Shown piece by piece: positions 8,793-16,642 of a stretch of DNA of 64,000 bases; the stretch's first letter is position 1, and each line of letters opens with the position of its first letter. Origin of the DNA: an uncultured Draconibacterium sp. (GTDB lineage Bacteria; Bacteroidota; Bacteroidia; Bacteroidales; Prolixibacteraceae); NCBI RefSeq assembly GCF_963676735.1, contig NZ_OY781464.1, positions 5,055,001 through 5,119,000 of the forward strand, given 5' to 3'. A model generated the notes under the pieces. That model searched no databases, was not told the origin of the DNA, and worked only from the letters and a program-made list of their open reading frames with translations. Made by a program: the position numbers and the translations under genes.

Positions 8793-9863
8793 CTATTCAA
8801 TGCAACGCTCCATTAAGTCTTTTGGAACCGATAAAAACAAAGAGACACTGGCATAAGGTGCCCCCGAAACGGTTGATTTAATCAGGTAGTCGGTATCAGG
8901 GCGGGGCAGTGTACTTCCTGATTTAAAGTTTGATTCGGTAACATTGAAATTAATATTGTTGGAGTAGCCAAATTTAGCCTCAAAACCAACCCACCTGTTT
9001 ATTTTAGTAATAATCCCCACCGTTGCGTCGATGGTGGACTGACGTAGCTGAATACTTTCAGTTTCATTTAAAACGGTATCGTCTACTCGCACGGTATAAC
9101 TGGTTCCCGATATTTCGGCATTGCAGAAAACATAAAAGTTATTATTCACACGCTTCCAGGCTTTAAATCCCTGGGGCAATAATAAATCAATACCAATTCC
9201 ATTGGCGTACCGTTTAGAGTAGTTAAACACAGGGTAAATTGATGGTTCGCCAAAGGTATAGCCAAAATATGCCCCAAAAGCGTAATAAGTATTTCGGTCT
9301 TTACGTATGGCATACCCCAGGGCAAGCGACGATTTTAGCAGGTCGCCAAATGAAAAGTACTTTTCGTCCTGGATATGAAAGTCGCCGGCCAGGTTCCAGC
9401 TGGTTTGCATCACCAGCGAACGGTTGTCGTTCAGGTGAAAAAGTCCTTTCATATCAAGGCCTAATCGCCGCAGGTTCCGGTCGTTTAGTCCCACGTACAT
9501 TGGATAGTCATCGGGCTCCAGGTCTTCAAAATAGAACTGTTCGTTTACATAACGAAATCCACCGGTAAGTTTAACCCGCTGTTTGTTAATTAAAGGGAAT
9601 TTTAGCCGGGCAGTAACCGTTCTGTTACCTGTAATTTCAGCCGATCCGTTGCCAATTTCTTCCAAATCGGATGTGGAGGAAATGTTGTACTGAAAAGGTC
9701 CTTCCATTTTTAGATAGAAAAAACGAGTGGGAAGGTTGTTTTCAAAATACGGAGTCCAGTCTTCGCGAGAGAGTGTATCTTGTGCAAAACCAGTTGTGCA
9801 AAACAAAATTAATATGGTTACCAAAAAATATTTCACAAGGCTAATAACGTTTAATCCTTTCAA
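8793..9863 (-). CDS. Outer-membrane beta-barrel protein, DUF6268-like
   Basis: 356 residues with a signal peptide ending at GFAQ and then alternating aromatic strands (for example VKLTGGFRYVNEQFYF, NTYYAFGAYFGYTFG, RWVGFEAKFGYSNN). This is the pattern of a small outer-membrane barrel and resembles DUF6268. The listed start is TTG; a GTG at 9836 giving a protein that begins VKYFLVTILILF would also leave a clean signal peptide. It is the last gene of a minus-strand set with the histidine phosphatase (5 bp upstream) and the large barrel fusion. No transport substrate can be inferred. Confidence 0.75.
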   Translation of the reverse strand: MKGLNVISLVKYFLVTILILFCTTGFAQDTLSREDWTPYFENNLPTRFFYLKMEGPFQYNISSTSDLEEIGNGSAEITGNRTVTARLKFPLINKQRVKLTGGFRYVNEQFYFEDLEPDDYPMYVGLNDRNLRRLGLDMKGLFHLNDNRSLVMQTSWNLAGDFHIQDEKYFSFGDLLKSSLALGYAIRKDRNTYYAFGAYFGYTFGEPSIYPVFNYSKRYANGIGIDLLLPQGFKAWKRVNNNFYVFCNAEISGTSYTVRVDDTVLNETESIQLRQSTIDATVGIITKINRWVGFEAKFGYSNNINFNVTESNFKSGSTLPRPDTDYLIKSTVSGAPYASVSLFLSVPKDLMERCIE

Positions 9864-9868
9864 TTATT

Positions 9869-10495
9869 TTATTTTTTTAAAACTGTTGCTCCCAGGTTTT
9901 CTTTTCCCTTGTTTTTAATAACAACCCAACCTCTTTGCTCCAGTTCTTTTGCGATATTTCTATTTATAAACCCGTGGGTAACAAGTACAACCTGTTTGTT
10001 TTGCTCCGCTTTTCTTTCAATAAACGAACATACCCTATTCACTCGTTCTTTGGCCTCCTGAAAAGATTCCGTTCCGGGTTTTTCGAGGCCCATTAGCCAC
10101 AGCGCACGCGATAAGGAAGTCCAGCCTTTATACGGCAATACCAGCGGTAGCCACACCATGTGCATTTCAAATTCGTTGAGCTCTTTTAGCGATACCAAAA
10201 TGGCCGAGTCGCCATAAAGTTTTAGTCCAGTGGCAACCGATCGTGATAAGTTGCTAACATAAATGGTATCGGTTAATCTATCCGGCACTTTTTGTAATAC
10301 GGTATCCGGATTAAACTGGCTGATTGGAGCGGTGTCGTATGCATTGCGAAGCCTGGCTGCTTTTTTTGCACCCATCCATCCATTGTGTTCGAGTTTAACT
10401 TCGGCATGCCGGATTAGCACCACTTCCTGTGCATTTATTTGGTGCAAAGGCCACAAGGCTACAAGTATTAAAAGGCTACAAATTACTGTCTTCAA
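9869..10495 (-). CDS. Exported histidine phosphatase superfamily protein
   Basis: 208 residues with an N-terminal signal peptide (about 1-22) followed at once by the phosphohistidine motif VVLIRHAEV (Arg29, His30). The second catalytic histidine is in VVLVTHGFINRNIAKEL. The motif is RHAE instead of the commoner RHGE, as in several SixA/PhoE relatives. It should act in the periplasm as a phosphatase. Translation appears to start at TTG in a TTGA overlap with the stop codon of the upstream barrel fusion, which indicates coupled translation and possibly a shared function. Confidence 0.83.
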   Translation of the reverse strand: MKTVICSLLILVALWPLHQINAQEVVLIRHAEVKLEHNGWMGAKKAARLRNAYDTAPISQFNPDTVLQKVPDRLTDTIYVSNLSRSVATGLKLYGDSAILVSLKELNEFEMHMVWLPLVLPYKGWTSLSRALWLMGLEKPGTESFQEAKERVNRVCSFIERKAEQNKQVVLVTHGFINRNIAKELEQRGWVVIKNKGKENLGATVLKK

Positions 10496-13400
10496 AACAA
10501 AAAGCTAAAGTTAAATTGAACTAACGTTTCTTCGCGGCTTTTGTTTAAGGTGGCGGTAACTATGGCCATTTTAAAAGGCGATAACCAAATCCCAGCACCA
10601 TAGCCGTTGTGCCATTTTGATGAGCTTTCATTATCGAGCCAAACCCGGCCAATATCGTCAAATAAAAGCAGGCCAAGTTCTCCGGTTAAGAGGTAATTTT
10701 TAAAATCAATTACTTTAAAACGCAGTTCGCTGTTGAGGTAAGCACTGGCATCGCCATAAAAGCGTGTTTTTCGGAAACCACGCAAGTTTGTTTTTCCATC
10801 TAAAATAGCTGCATCGTGAAAATAAAAATCTCCAAATATTTTTTCGCCACCAATGCGCATGGCTAAAACCGTGCGCGGGTATTTGTTAAAACTTAACAAG
10901 GTGACTGCCGTTCCGCCAATTTTAGTAAAATTGGGTTCGTTTCCTTGCAGGTTTACAAAGTGCTTAGCTGATGCATTTAGTACAAATCCGCGTGTTGGCC
11001 TAAAATCTTTATTCAGATTCTGATATTCGTAATAGCCACCTAAAATGGCATATTGTTTTTGTCCCAGGTTCGCAGGAGAAAGGTTGTTTTGCTCGAAATT
11101 GGAAATGAATTTATCTTCCAGGTTTTGTGTGTCGTTCAGCTTCCAGCTGGCGCGTAGCCCAATTTTATGTTCGTTAATGGGGTGGTCTTTATGCAGGTCT
11201 TCCTCGTCGTACCGGGCCCAAACCGATTCGCCAAATCGTTTCTGTAGCGAGAAAGCAGCAACAATTCTCTGTTGTTTTGTTCTGAAATACTTATAGTCGT
11301 AGCCCGGAAATTCGTTGCTGGTTTCGTTCCCCAACCCGTAATAGTTGGTGGTGTAATTGGGGCCACTAATATCAATTCCAAATATGGCATCTAGTCCATT
11401 GTTTGTTGATAGTGATTCAAACTGTGTTTTTATATTAAAAGCTGAGTTTTTTATGGCGTAGTCGCCAATTAAAGAAGTTTTCAGGTCGCGACGGAAACGT
11501 TGTTTATACCACGATCGACCATAGCCCAGGTAAACTCCATCGTCGGCATTGTATCCGCCCGAGGCCAGGGGCATTCCAATATCAGGTTTAAAATATTTAC
11601 GGTCGTATTCATGAATAATTTTGTTATGCGTAAGTTGTTTGTTTGTTCGTCCGATCCCCTTTACTTTTGTACTCTTTTTTAAATCATAAACAACTGTTTT
11701 TGCCCTCAGTCCTGATACTGATGAATTATTTACAACAACATCTTTATCTTGTCCGCCAACAATTCGTATTACGGGGCCTTTGTTTACCAATCCGCTTATT
11801 TCAAAACGGTCTTCTTCATCTAATCCATAGCAAACCACCTCGCGAGTTTCGTTGGTTTTAATGGTTCGCTGGTAAATTTGTTTCCCCTTGGTATCGTCTT
11901 TTTTTATGTGGTAAACATTAATTGTTGTTTCCTCATCATTTATTCGGTTAATTTCAAAAAGATCTCTTCGTTCGGTACCTGCAATATTTACTCTTTTCGA
12001 GAGATAAAGGTAGAGCTCACGAGCCATCTCTTCCATATAATCTTTTCGTTTTAACAGGATTTTTGCAGTAGAATCGGCCACCATAGGTTGCACCTCTTTC
12101 GGAAAAGTCTGCACTGCTTCGTTAATGGCTTCCGGTGTCATTTTGCTCATCAGCTTGGCATTGGTTTTTTGCCAATCGTTCCAGTCCATCTGGTTTAAAA
12201 AGGTGCGATCGAAATAACGGGCATTAAATCCAAGCCCAATAACATATTTTGTTCGGGGCTGAAAGTTCTGGATTTTTGGCAAAATAAATGGCAGCGAGGC
12301 AAATCCCGGAAGAATACCCTGGTTTACAAAAAAGGTTTGATCGCGGTCACGCGGAATAGGTTGGTAGGTAGTAAGACCGTCGTTTTTAAATGAAGCCCAT
12401 CGCCACTGGTCGTCGTGCCGGTCCCAGTCGTTTATGTAAATATCAAGTAAGCGGGCACGTAAAACAGCCAGCTGATCTACCTGGTGGTCTTCGCTTTCAA
12501 TAATTTTCTCCAATACCTCATCGGTGCCAACAATTTTTTTCGAGTAGCCAAAGCTTTTTAAATCGCGCCGGTCATTAGCCGGTCGTTCTTCAAATAAAAA
12601 CAAGCCACTGCGCATGTCTTCTTTATAATGTTGAAACAAGGGGTCTTGAGGCACATAAACAAGCTCCGGGTTGGTATGAAAAACTCCGGCGTGCTCTGCC
12701 AAAACAGCTGCAGGCAATGCAGAGTAGGGGTTCGAAGCCGAAATCTGATCTTGTACAATATCTTTAGCAAAGGTTATTTTCATTTCTTCGGGTAGCGCTC
12801 CCTCTGCAAACTTTTCAAGCGAACGCAATACGTACTGGTGCCCTTCTTCAGTTTCTAATCGAACCGATTTTGTTTGCTGTCCGCCGCCGCGTTTAAGTAG
12901 CGTCAGACCATTTTTTTCTTTGCTGATGTCAAAAATACGAGCTTCAACTGGTGTGGCCCAAACCTGGCGGTAGTTGGTTCCCATCCATTTTTTATACCTG
13001 TCGGTGGCCAGGTATTGCCGGCTGGCATAAGTTGTATGTGTTGGTTCCTTAAACAGATCTTCGCGCTGGGCATTCAGGCCATCTTGTGTTTCAACATTTT
13101 TCGAATATAAAAGCCTGCTGTAAACGGGTTCCTTTGTTCCGTTTTCAATCGTGAAAAAATTAAGTACAACATCGCCGTTTTCACATATATCGATGCGCGA
13201 GATACCGGCCTTGCTACTGGCAAACTTTGCTTTTTGGTCGTTTACGTAGCTTTGCTTTACCAACGATCCACTTATAACCTGGTGGATATTGTCGGTTTTA
13301 ATGTATTGAAGACTGTTCTCTAGTGCCGATGCATAAATTACATTCGGGAAACGGTTTAAAATACTTTTTAACTGGTGACGCAAGTTTTTATAATTGGGGT

Positions 13401-14124
13401 GAACCAGGTCGTGTTTGCCTCCGAGTGTATTTTTATACAGCGCATACGGAAATCCGAAAATACTGGTAGCAGCAGAAAACTTCCCGCCATGTGGTCCATA
13501 AGATTTAATAGGGTGGTAACCGGCCACAATAACCGTTTTGTGCCTGTTGTTACGCAAGGCATCCTGCAGCCAGATAAAAACATCTTCGTCTTCTTCAATG
13601 CCACATTTCCCATAACGGGTATCCAATGCGGTTAGCCACCAGTAGGTGTCAATTAAAATAATGGTAAGGTCATCGCTAAGCTCTACTTCAGTGGGCCCCG
13701 GGCACCCCCAGTCGGTTGTGTAAAAATTATTTTCAGTAAATGTTTTACCCAATGCCTTGTTAACTTTCTTTGTATGTTTTTTGCCGGTTTTCCATTCGTT
13801 TAAACCATTGGCAAACAGCAAAGGGGTGTTTTTATCTTTTAATTGCGGCGAAAAGGTAAAAGCAAATTTATCGTCGTGAGTGGTGTAGCTTGAAAAATTG
13901 CCGAGAAATACAAATGAATGTGGCTGAGTAATTTGGGTGAGCTGGCCGATGAAATTATTTTGTGTTTCAGGCTGTTCGCTTGCCGTGTTGCCGGCTAAAA
14001 ATACGCTGTATTTAATTGGCTGACTTTGAGCAGAAGAGAATAGGCAACAAAACAACACAAGAACAAGCGTATTGATTTTGAGCGATTTTATCTTTGTCAG
14101 AAAAAGTTTAGTCATTCGTTGCAT
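10492..14124 (-). CDS. Degenerate metallophosphoesterase fused to outer-membrane beta-barrel
   Basis: 1210 residues: signal peptide (about 1-35), a calcineurin-like phosphoesterase domain (about 37-330), a middle region (about 360-800), and a C-terminal BamA/surface-antigen-like barrel (about 860-1210) ending in Phe. The phosphoesterase domain keeps GCPGPTEVEL, IDTYWWL and HPIKSYGPHGG, hallmarks of the Bacteroidota metallophosphoesterase-barrel family. Its metal ligands look replaced: the usual FLiGDaG is FLAGNTA (Asn46), FLGDN is FLGNF (Asn76), GNHDW is GLNEW (107-111), and HHP is YHP (203-205). It may bind rather than hydrolyse. An alternative start is the ATG at 14115. First gene of a three-gene operon. 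Confidence 0.85.
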   Translation of the reverse strand: MQRMTKLFLTKIKSLKINTLVLVLFCCLFSSAQSQPIKYSVFLAGNTASEQPETQNNFIGQLTQITQPHSFVFLGNFSSYTTHDDKFAFTFSPQLKDKNTPLLFANGLNEWKTGKKHTKKVNKALGKTFTENNFYTTDWGCPGPTEVELSDDLTIILIDTYWWLTALDTRYGKCGIEEDEDVFIWLQDALRNNRHKTVIVAGYHPIKSYGPHGGKFSAATSIFGFPYALYKNTLGGKHDLVHPNYKNLRHQLKSILNRFPNVIYASALENSLQYIKTDNIHQVISGSLVKQSYVNDQKAKFASSKAGISRIDICENGDVVLNFFTIENGTKEPVYSRLLYSKNVETQDGLNAQREDLFKEPTHTTYASRQYLATDRYKKWMGTNYRQVWATPVEARIFDISKEKNGLTLLKRGGGQQTKSVRLETEEGHQYVLRSLEKFAEGALPEEMKITFAKDIVQDQISASNPYSALPAAVLAEHAGVFHTNPELVYVPQDPLFQHYKEDMRSGLFLFEERPANDRRDLKSFGYSKKIVGTDEVLEKIIESEDHQVDQLAVLRARLLDIYINDWDRHDDQWRWASFKNDGLTTYQPIPRDRDQTFFVNQGILPGFASLPFILPKIQNFQPRTKYVIGLGFNARYFDRTFLNQMDWNDWQKTNAKLMSKMTPEAINEAVQTFPKEVQPMVADSTAKILLKRKDYMEEMARELYLYLSKRVNIAGTERRDLFEINRINDEETTINVYHIKKDDTKGKQIYQRTIKTNETREVVCYGLDEEDRFEISGLVNKGPVIRIVGGQDKDVVVNNSSVSGLRAKTVVYDLKKSTKVKGIGRTNKQLTHNKIIHEYDRKYFKPDIGMPLASGGYNADDGVYLGYGRSWYKQRFRRDLKTSLIGDYAIKNSAFNIKTQFESLSTNNGLDAIFGIDISGPNYTTNYYGLGNETSNEFPGYDYKYFRTKQQRIVAAFSLQKRFGESVWARYDEEDLHKDHPINEHKIGLRASWKLNDTQNLEDKFISNFEQNNLSPANLGQKQYAILGGYYEYQNLNKDFRPTRGFVLNASAKHFVNLQGNEPNFTKIGGTAVTLLSFNKYPRTVLAMRIGGEKIFGDFYFHDAAILDGKTNLRGFRKTRFYGDASAYLNSELRFKVIDFKNYLLTGELGLLLFDDIGRVWLDNESSSKWHNGYGAGIWLSPFKMAIVTATLNKSREETLVQFNFSFLF

Positions 14125-14131
14125 ATTTTAA

Positions 14132-14139
14132 CAAATATA
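14132..14139 (-). promoter_or_regulatory. Candidate -7 box for the barrel operon
   Basis: The minus strand reads TATATTTG, an exact match to the Bacteroidota TAnnTTTG box. No clear TTTG -33 element was seen at the expected spacing. Transcription from here would start close to the annotated ATG at 14124, which would favour the ATG at 14115 as the translation start. Confidence 0.4.
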
Positions 14140-14312
14140 ACCTTTATGCCAAAATGGTTCTTCCTGTTTTATCGCTTAAAAACCACAAAAACAGGCATGC
14201 TGTGCAGATAAATATTTTCTTTGAATCAAAAGTAGTTATTTTTAACTTCAGCAAAATTTCGATTAGTGGTGTTTTTTACGGAGTTTTGTTAGGTGTAAAC
14301 AAATAGCCCATA

Positions 14313-15494
14313 ATGACGGATAAAAGAGGTAATATGAAAATAATAGAAGAGGTTAAAGATTTTACCATAAATTATTACGAGGCCAACGTTTCGTCGTTGC
14401 TGAATTACCATTCGATTGAACATACCCGCTTGGTAGCCGATGTTTCGGAACGCATTGCTGAAGCAGAAAAACTGGATGATACAAAAAAAAGTATTGTTGT
14501 TGTGGCCGCCTGGTTTCACGATATCGGGCATGCGGTTTCGTTAAAAGACCATGAAACGGAGAGTTGCAAAATTGCTAAGCAATTTTTATCGGAGAAAGGG
14601 ATGGATGACGCTTTTATTGCAGAGGTAGAGAAATGCATTTGCTCAACAAAAATGGGAGCGCCAAAAAACACATTGCTTGAAGAGATTTTGGGAGATGCCG
14701 ACCATGCACATGCTGGGATGGATAATTTTATGGAAATTTCGAATTTGCTGCGTAAAGAGATGTGTAACTTTGTGGAGCGAAAGTGTTCTAAATTAGATTA
14801 TTGGAAACAAACACTGGAGTTTATTCTGGATATAAAATTTTATACCGAATATGCCAAAACAAATTTCGAACCGGTTCGTATTCAGAACATCAAAAGAGTG
14901 GAGAAACGCATAAAAAAGTTATCGGTAGAAAAAGCTTCGGAGTTACCCAAAAATGCACCCCGAAGTACGGCCCGGGGTATTGAAACCATGTTTAGGTTAA
15001 CCGCGCGTAATCAAATAAATCTGAGTTCGATTGCCGACAATAAAGCCAATATAATGCTTACCATAAATGCCGTTTTAGTGTCGGTTTTAATGAGTACCAG
15101 TGCTTTAACCTTACGCACAAGCGAACAAAATTTTCTGGTTCCGGGTATGGTGTTACTAATTGGCTGCCTGATTTCACTAATATTTGCTATCCTGTCGGTA
15201 ATCCCAAAGTTTGGAACCGGAAATTACAGCAACGAAGATTTTAAAAAGCGTAAACTAAACCTCTTGTTTTTTGGCAACTTTTTTAAAATGCCCTACGAAA
15301 CTTACGAGAAAGGTGTAAAGGATATGATGAACGATTACGATTATTTGTACGGTACACTTACCAAAGATCAATACAATTTGGGTAAGGTTTTGGCCAAAAA
15401 ATATAAGTTGCTCCGCTATTCCTACAATGTGTTTATGATTAGTTTTGTGAGTGCAGTAATTACTTTCTTAGTTGTTTACGTTTCTAAAATGTAG
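14313..15494 (+). CDS. HD phosphohydrolase domain fused to Pycsar-type membrane effector (DUF5706-like)
   Basis: 393 residues in two parts. Residues about 10-200 are an HD phosphohydrolase: His37 (EHTRLV), the His69-Asp70 pair in WFHDIGHAV and Asp residues at 128/130 (GDADHAH). Residues about 222-393 carry TMFRLTARNQINLSSIADNK (about 225-244) followed by transmembrane helices near 250-268, 275-298 and 372-390. That pattern matches the Pycsar effector family (formerly DUF5706), known in anti-phage systems to be triggered by cyclic nucleotides made by a partner cyclase. A class III cyclase follows 16 bp downstream on the same strand. The HD part could degrade the messenger. A housekeeping signalling role is the main alternative. 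Confidence 0.85.
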   Translation: MTDKRGNMKIIEEVKDFTINYYEANVSSLLNYHSIEHTRLVADVSERIAEAEKLDDTKKSIVVVAAWFHDIGHAVSLKDHETESCKIAKQFLSEKGMDDAFIAEVEKCICSTKMGAPKNTLLEEILGDADHAHAGMDNFMEISNLLRKEMCNFVERKCSKLDYWKQTLEFILDIKFYTEYAKTNFEPVRIQNIKRVEKRIKKLSVEKASELPKNAPRSTARGIETMFRLTARNQINLSSIADNKANIMLTINAVLVSVLMSTSALTLRTSEQNFLVPGMVLLIGCLISLIFAILSVIPKFGTGNYSNEDFKKRKLNLLFFGNFFKMPYETYEKGVKDMMNDYDYLYGTLTKDQYNLGKVLAKKYKLLRYSYNVFMISFVSAVITFLVVYVSKM

Positions 15495-15510
15495 TTCTTT
15501 AAGCTCATCA

Positions 15511-16629
15511 ATGCCAAAACTTGAAAGAACATATAAAGGTGCCATGCGCCGCTACCAGCTTAAATTGTTGGTATTTTCACTCGTGTACTGGAACGTGGTA
15601 ATACGTTTTGCCATTTTTATGCGCATGCTGGGAGCCCGCGACCATCACATGGCAGATATGCTTTCGAAAGGCATGACTTTTTTGGTTGATGAAATCGTTT
15701 CTTCGTCGGTAGTAATTTCTGTTTTTGCAACATTAAGTTGGTTTACCTTAAACATGGTTTATCCGCATTTAGTGCGCAATTTTAAAATGAGGCGTCTTAC
15801 TGTGGGTGTTGTAATGCTTGATATTATCATCTTTTTGGTTATAAGTATTTTGCTCGGAATTGTGCATTACAGTGTTTCAAAAGACCTGAGCCTTACGGAA
15901 GCTATTAATCACTTGCCGCGCTTTTTGTTTAACTCAACCATTCTGTTTTTTCTGATTGTATTATTTATCGGGGGGTATGTTTACCAGTTAATAAATACAT
16001 TATTTCATCAGATTGGTTATGCGCCGCTCGGAAAAATAATGATGGGATATTATCAAAAACCGCGGGAAGAAGAATTGATTTTTATGTTCCTTGATTTACA
16101 ATCATCAACAGCGGTTGCCGAGAAACTGGGGCACGAGCGGTACAGTTATTTTATTCAGGATTGTTTTAAGTGTGTTTCAAACTCGCTGCTGGCTACCCGT
16201 GGAAGGGTATATCAATTTGTTGGCGACGAAGTGGTTATTAACTGGGATGCCAAAAAGAAATCGTGTTTTAAGCGAGCGGTTGATTTTTATTACCTCTATG
16301 AAAAAGCATTGAGTAAGCGACGAGCATACTTTGAAGAACATTATGGCATGATGCCCGTTTTTACGGCTTCGTTGAACGTGGGCAAGGTTATGGCAGCCGA
16401 GGTGGGCGAAATTAAGCGCGAACTGGCCTTCCATGGCGATGTTTTAAATACGGCAGCCCGTATTCAGAAACAATGTAAACGCTACCGAAAGCGGGTTTTG
16501 GTAACCCGTGAATTTGCTGTTCGCTTAATTAAAAACACCAGGGAATACAAAATTGAATACGTTGACCTGGTTAAATTCTTTGGAAAGAAAAAATCGATTA
16601 AAATTTACGAAGTACACAAAGTTGATTGA
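15511..16629 (+). CDS. Membrane-anchored class III adenylate/guanylate cyclase-like protein
   Basis: 372 residues from the ATG at 15511; a TTG at 15472 would overlap the upstream gene and is less likely. Four transmembrane helices (about 17-37, 62-84, 97-121, 138-162) precede a class III cyclase domain (about 187-360). Metal aspartates are in FLDLQSST (Asp195) and VGDEVV (Asp239); the transition-state pair is in LNTAAR (Asn313, Arg317). The two usual purine-selecting positions are Gln235 (normally Lys) and Ala306 (normally Asp or Thr), so the base it cyclises is uncertain. Tight linkage to the HD-Pycsar effector suggests it makes that protein's messenger. Confidence 0.87.
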   Translation: MPKLERTYKGAMRRYQLKLLVFSLVYWNVVIRFAIFMRMLGARDHHMADMLSKGMTFLVDEIVSSSVVISVFATLSWFTLNMVYPHLVRNFKMRRLTVGVVMLDIIIFLVISILLGIVHYSVSKDLSLTEAINHLPRFLFNSTILFFLIVLFIGGYVYQLINTLFHQIGYAPLGKIMMGYYQKPREEELIFMFLDLQSSTAVAEKLGHERYSYFIQDCFKCVSNSLLATRGRVYQFVGDEVVINWDAKKKSCFKRAVDFYYLYEKALSKRRAYFEEHYGMMPVFTASLNVGKVMAAEVGEIKRELAFHGDVLNTAARIQKQCKRYRKRVLVTREFAVRLIKNTREYKIEYVDLVKFFGKKKSIKIYEVHKVD

Positions 16630-16642
16630 TGGGTAGTGGCCA

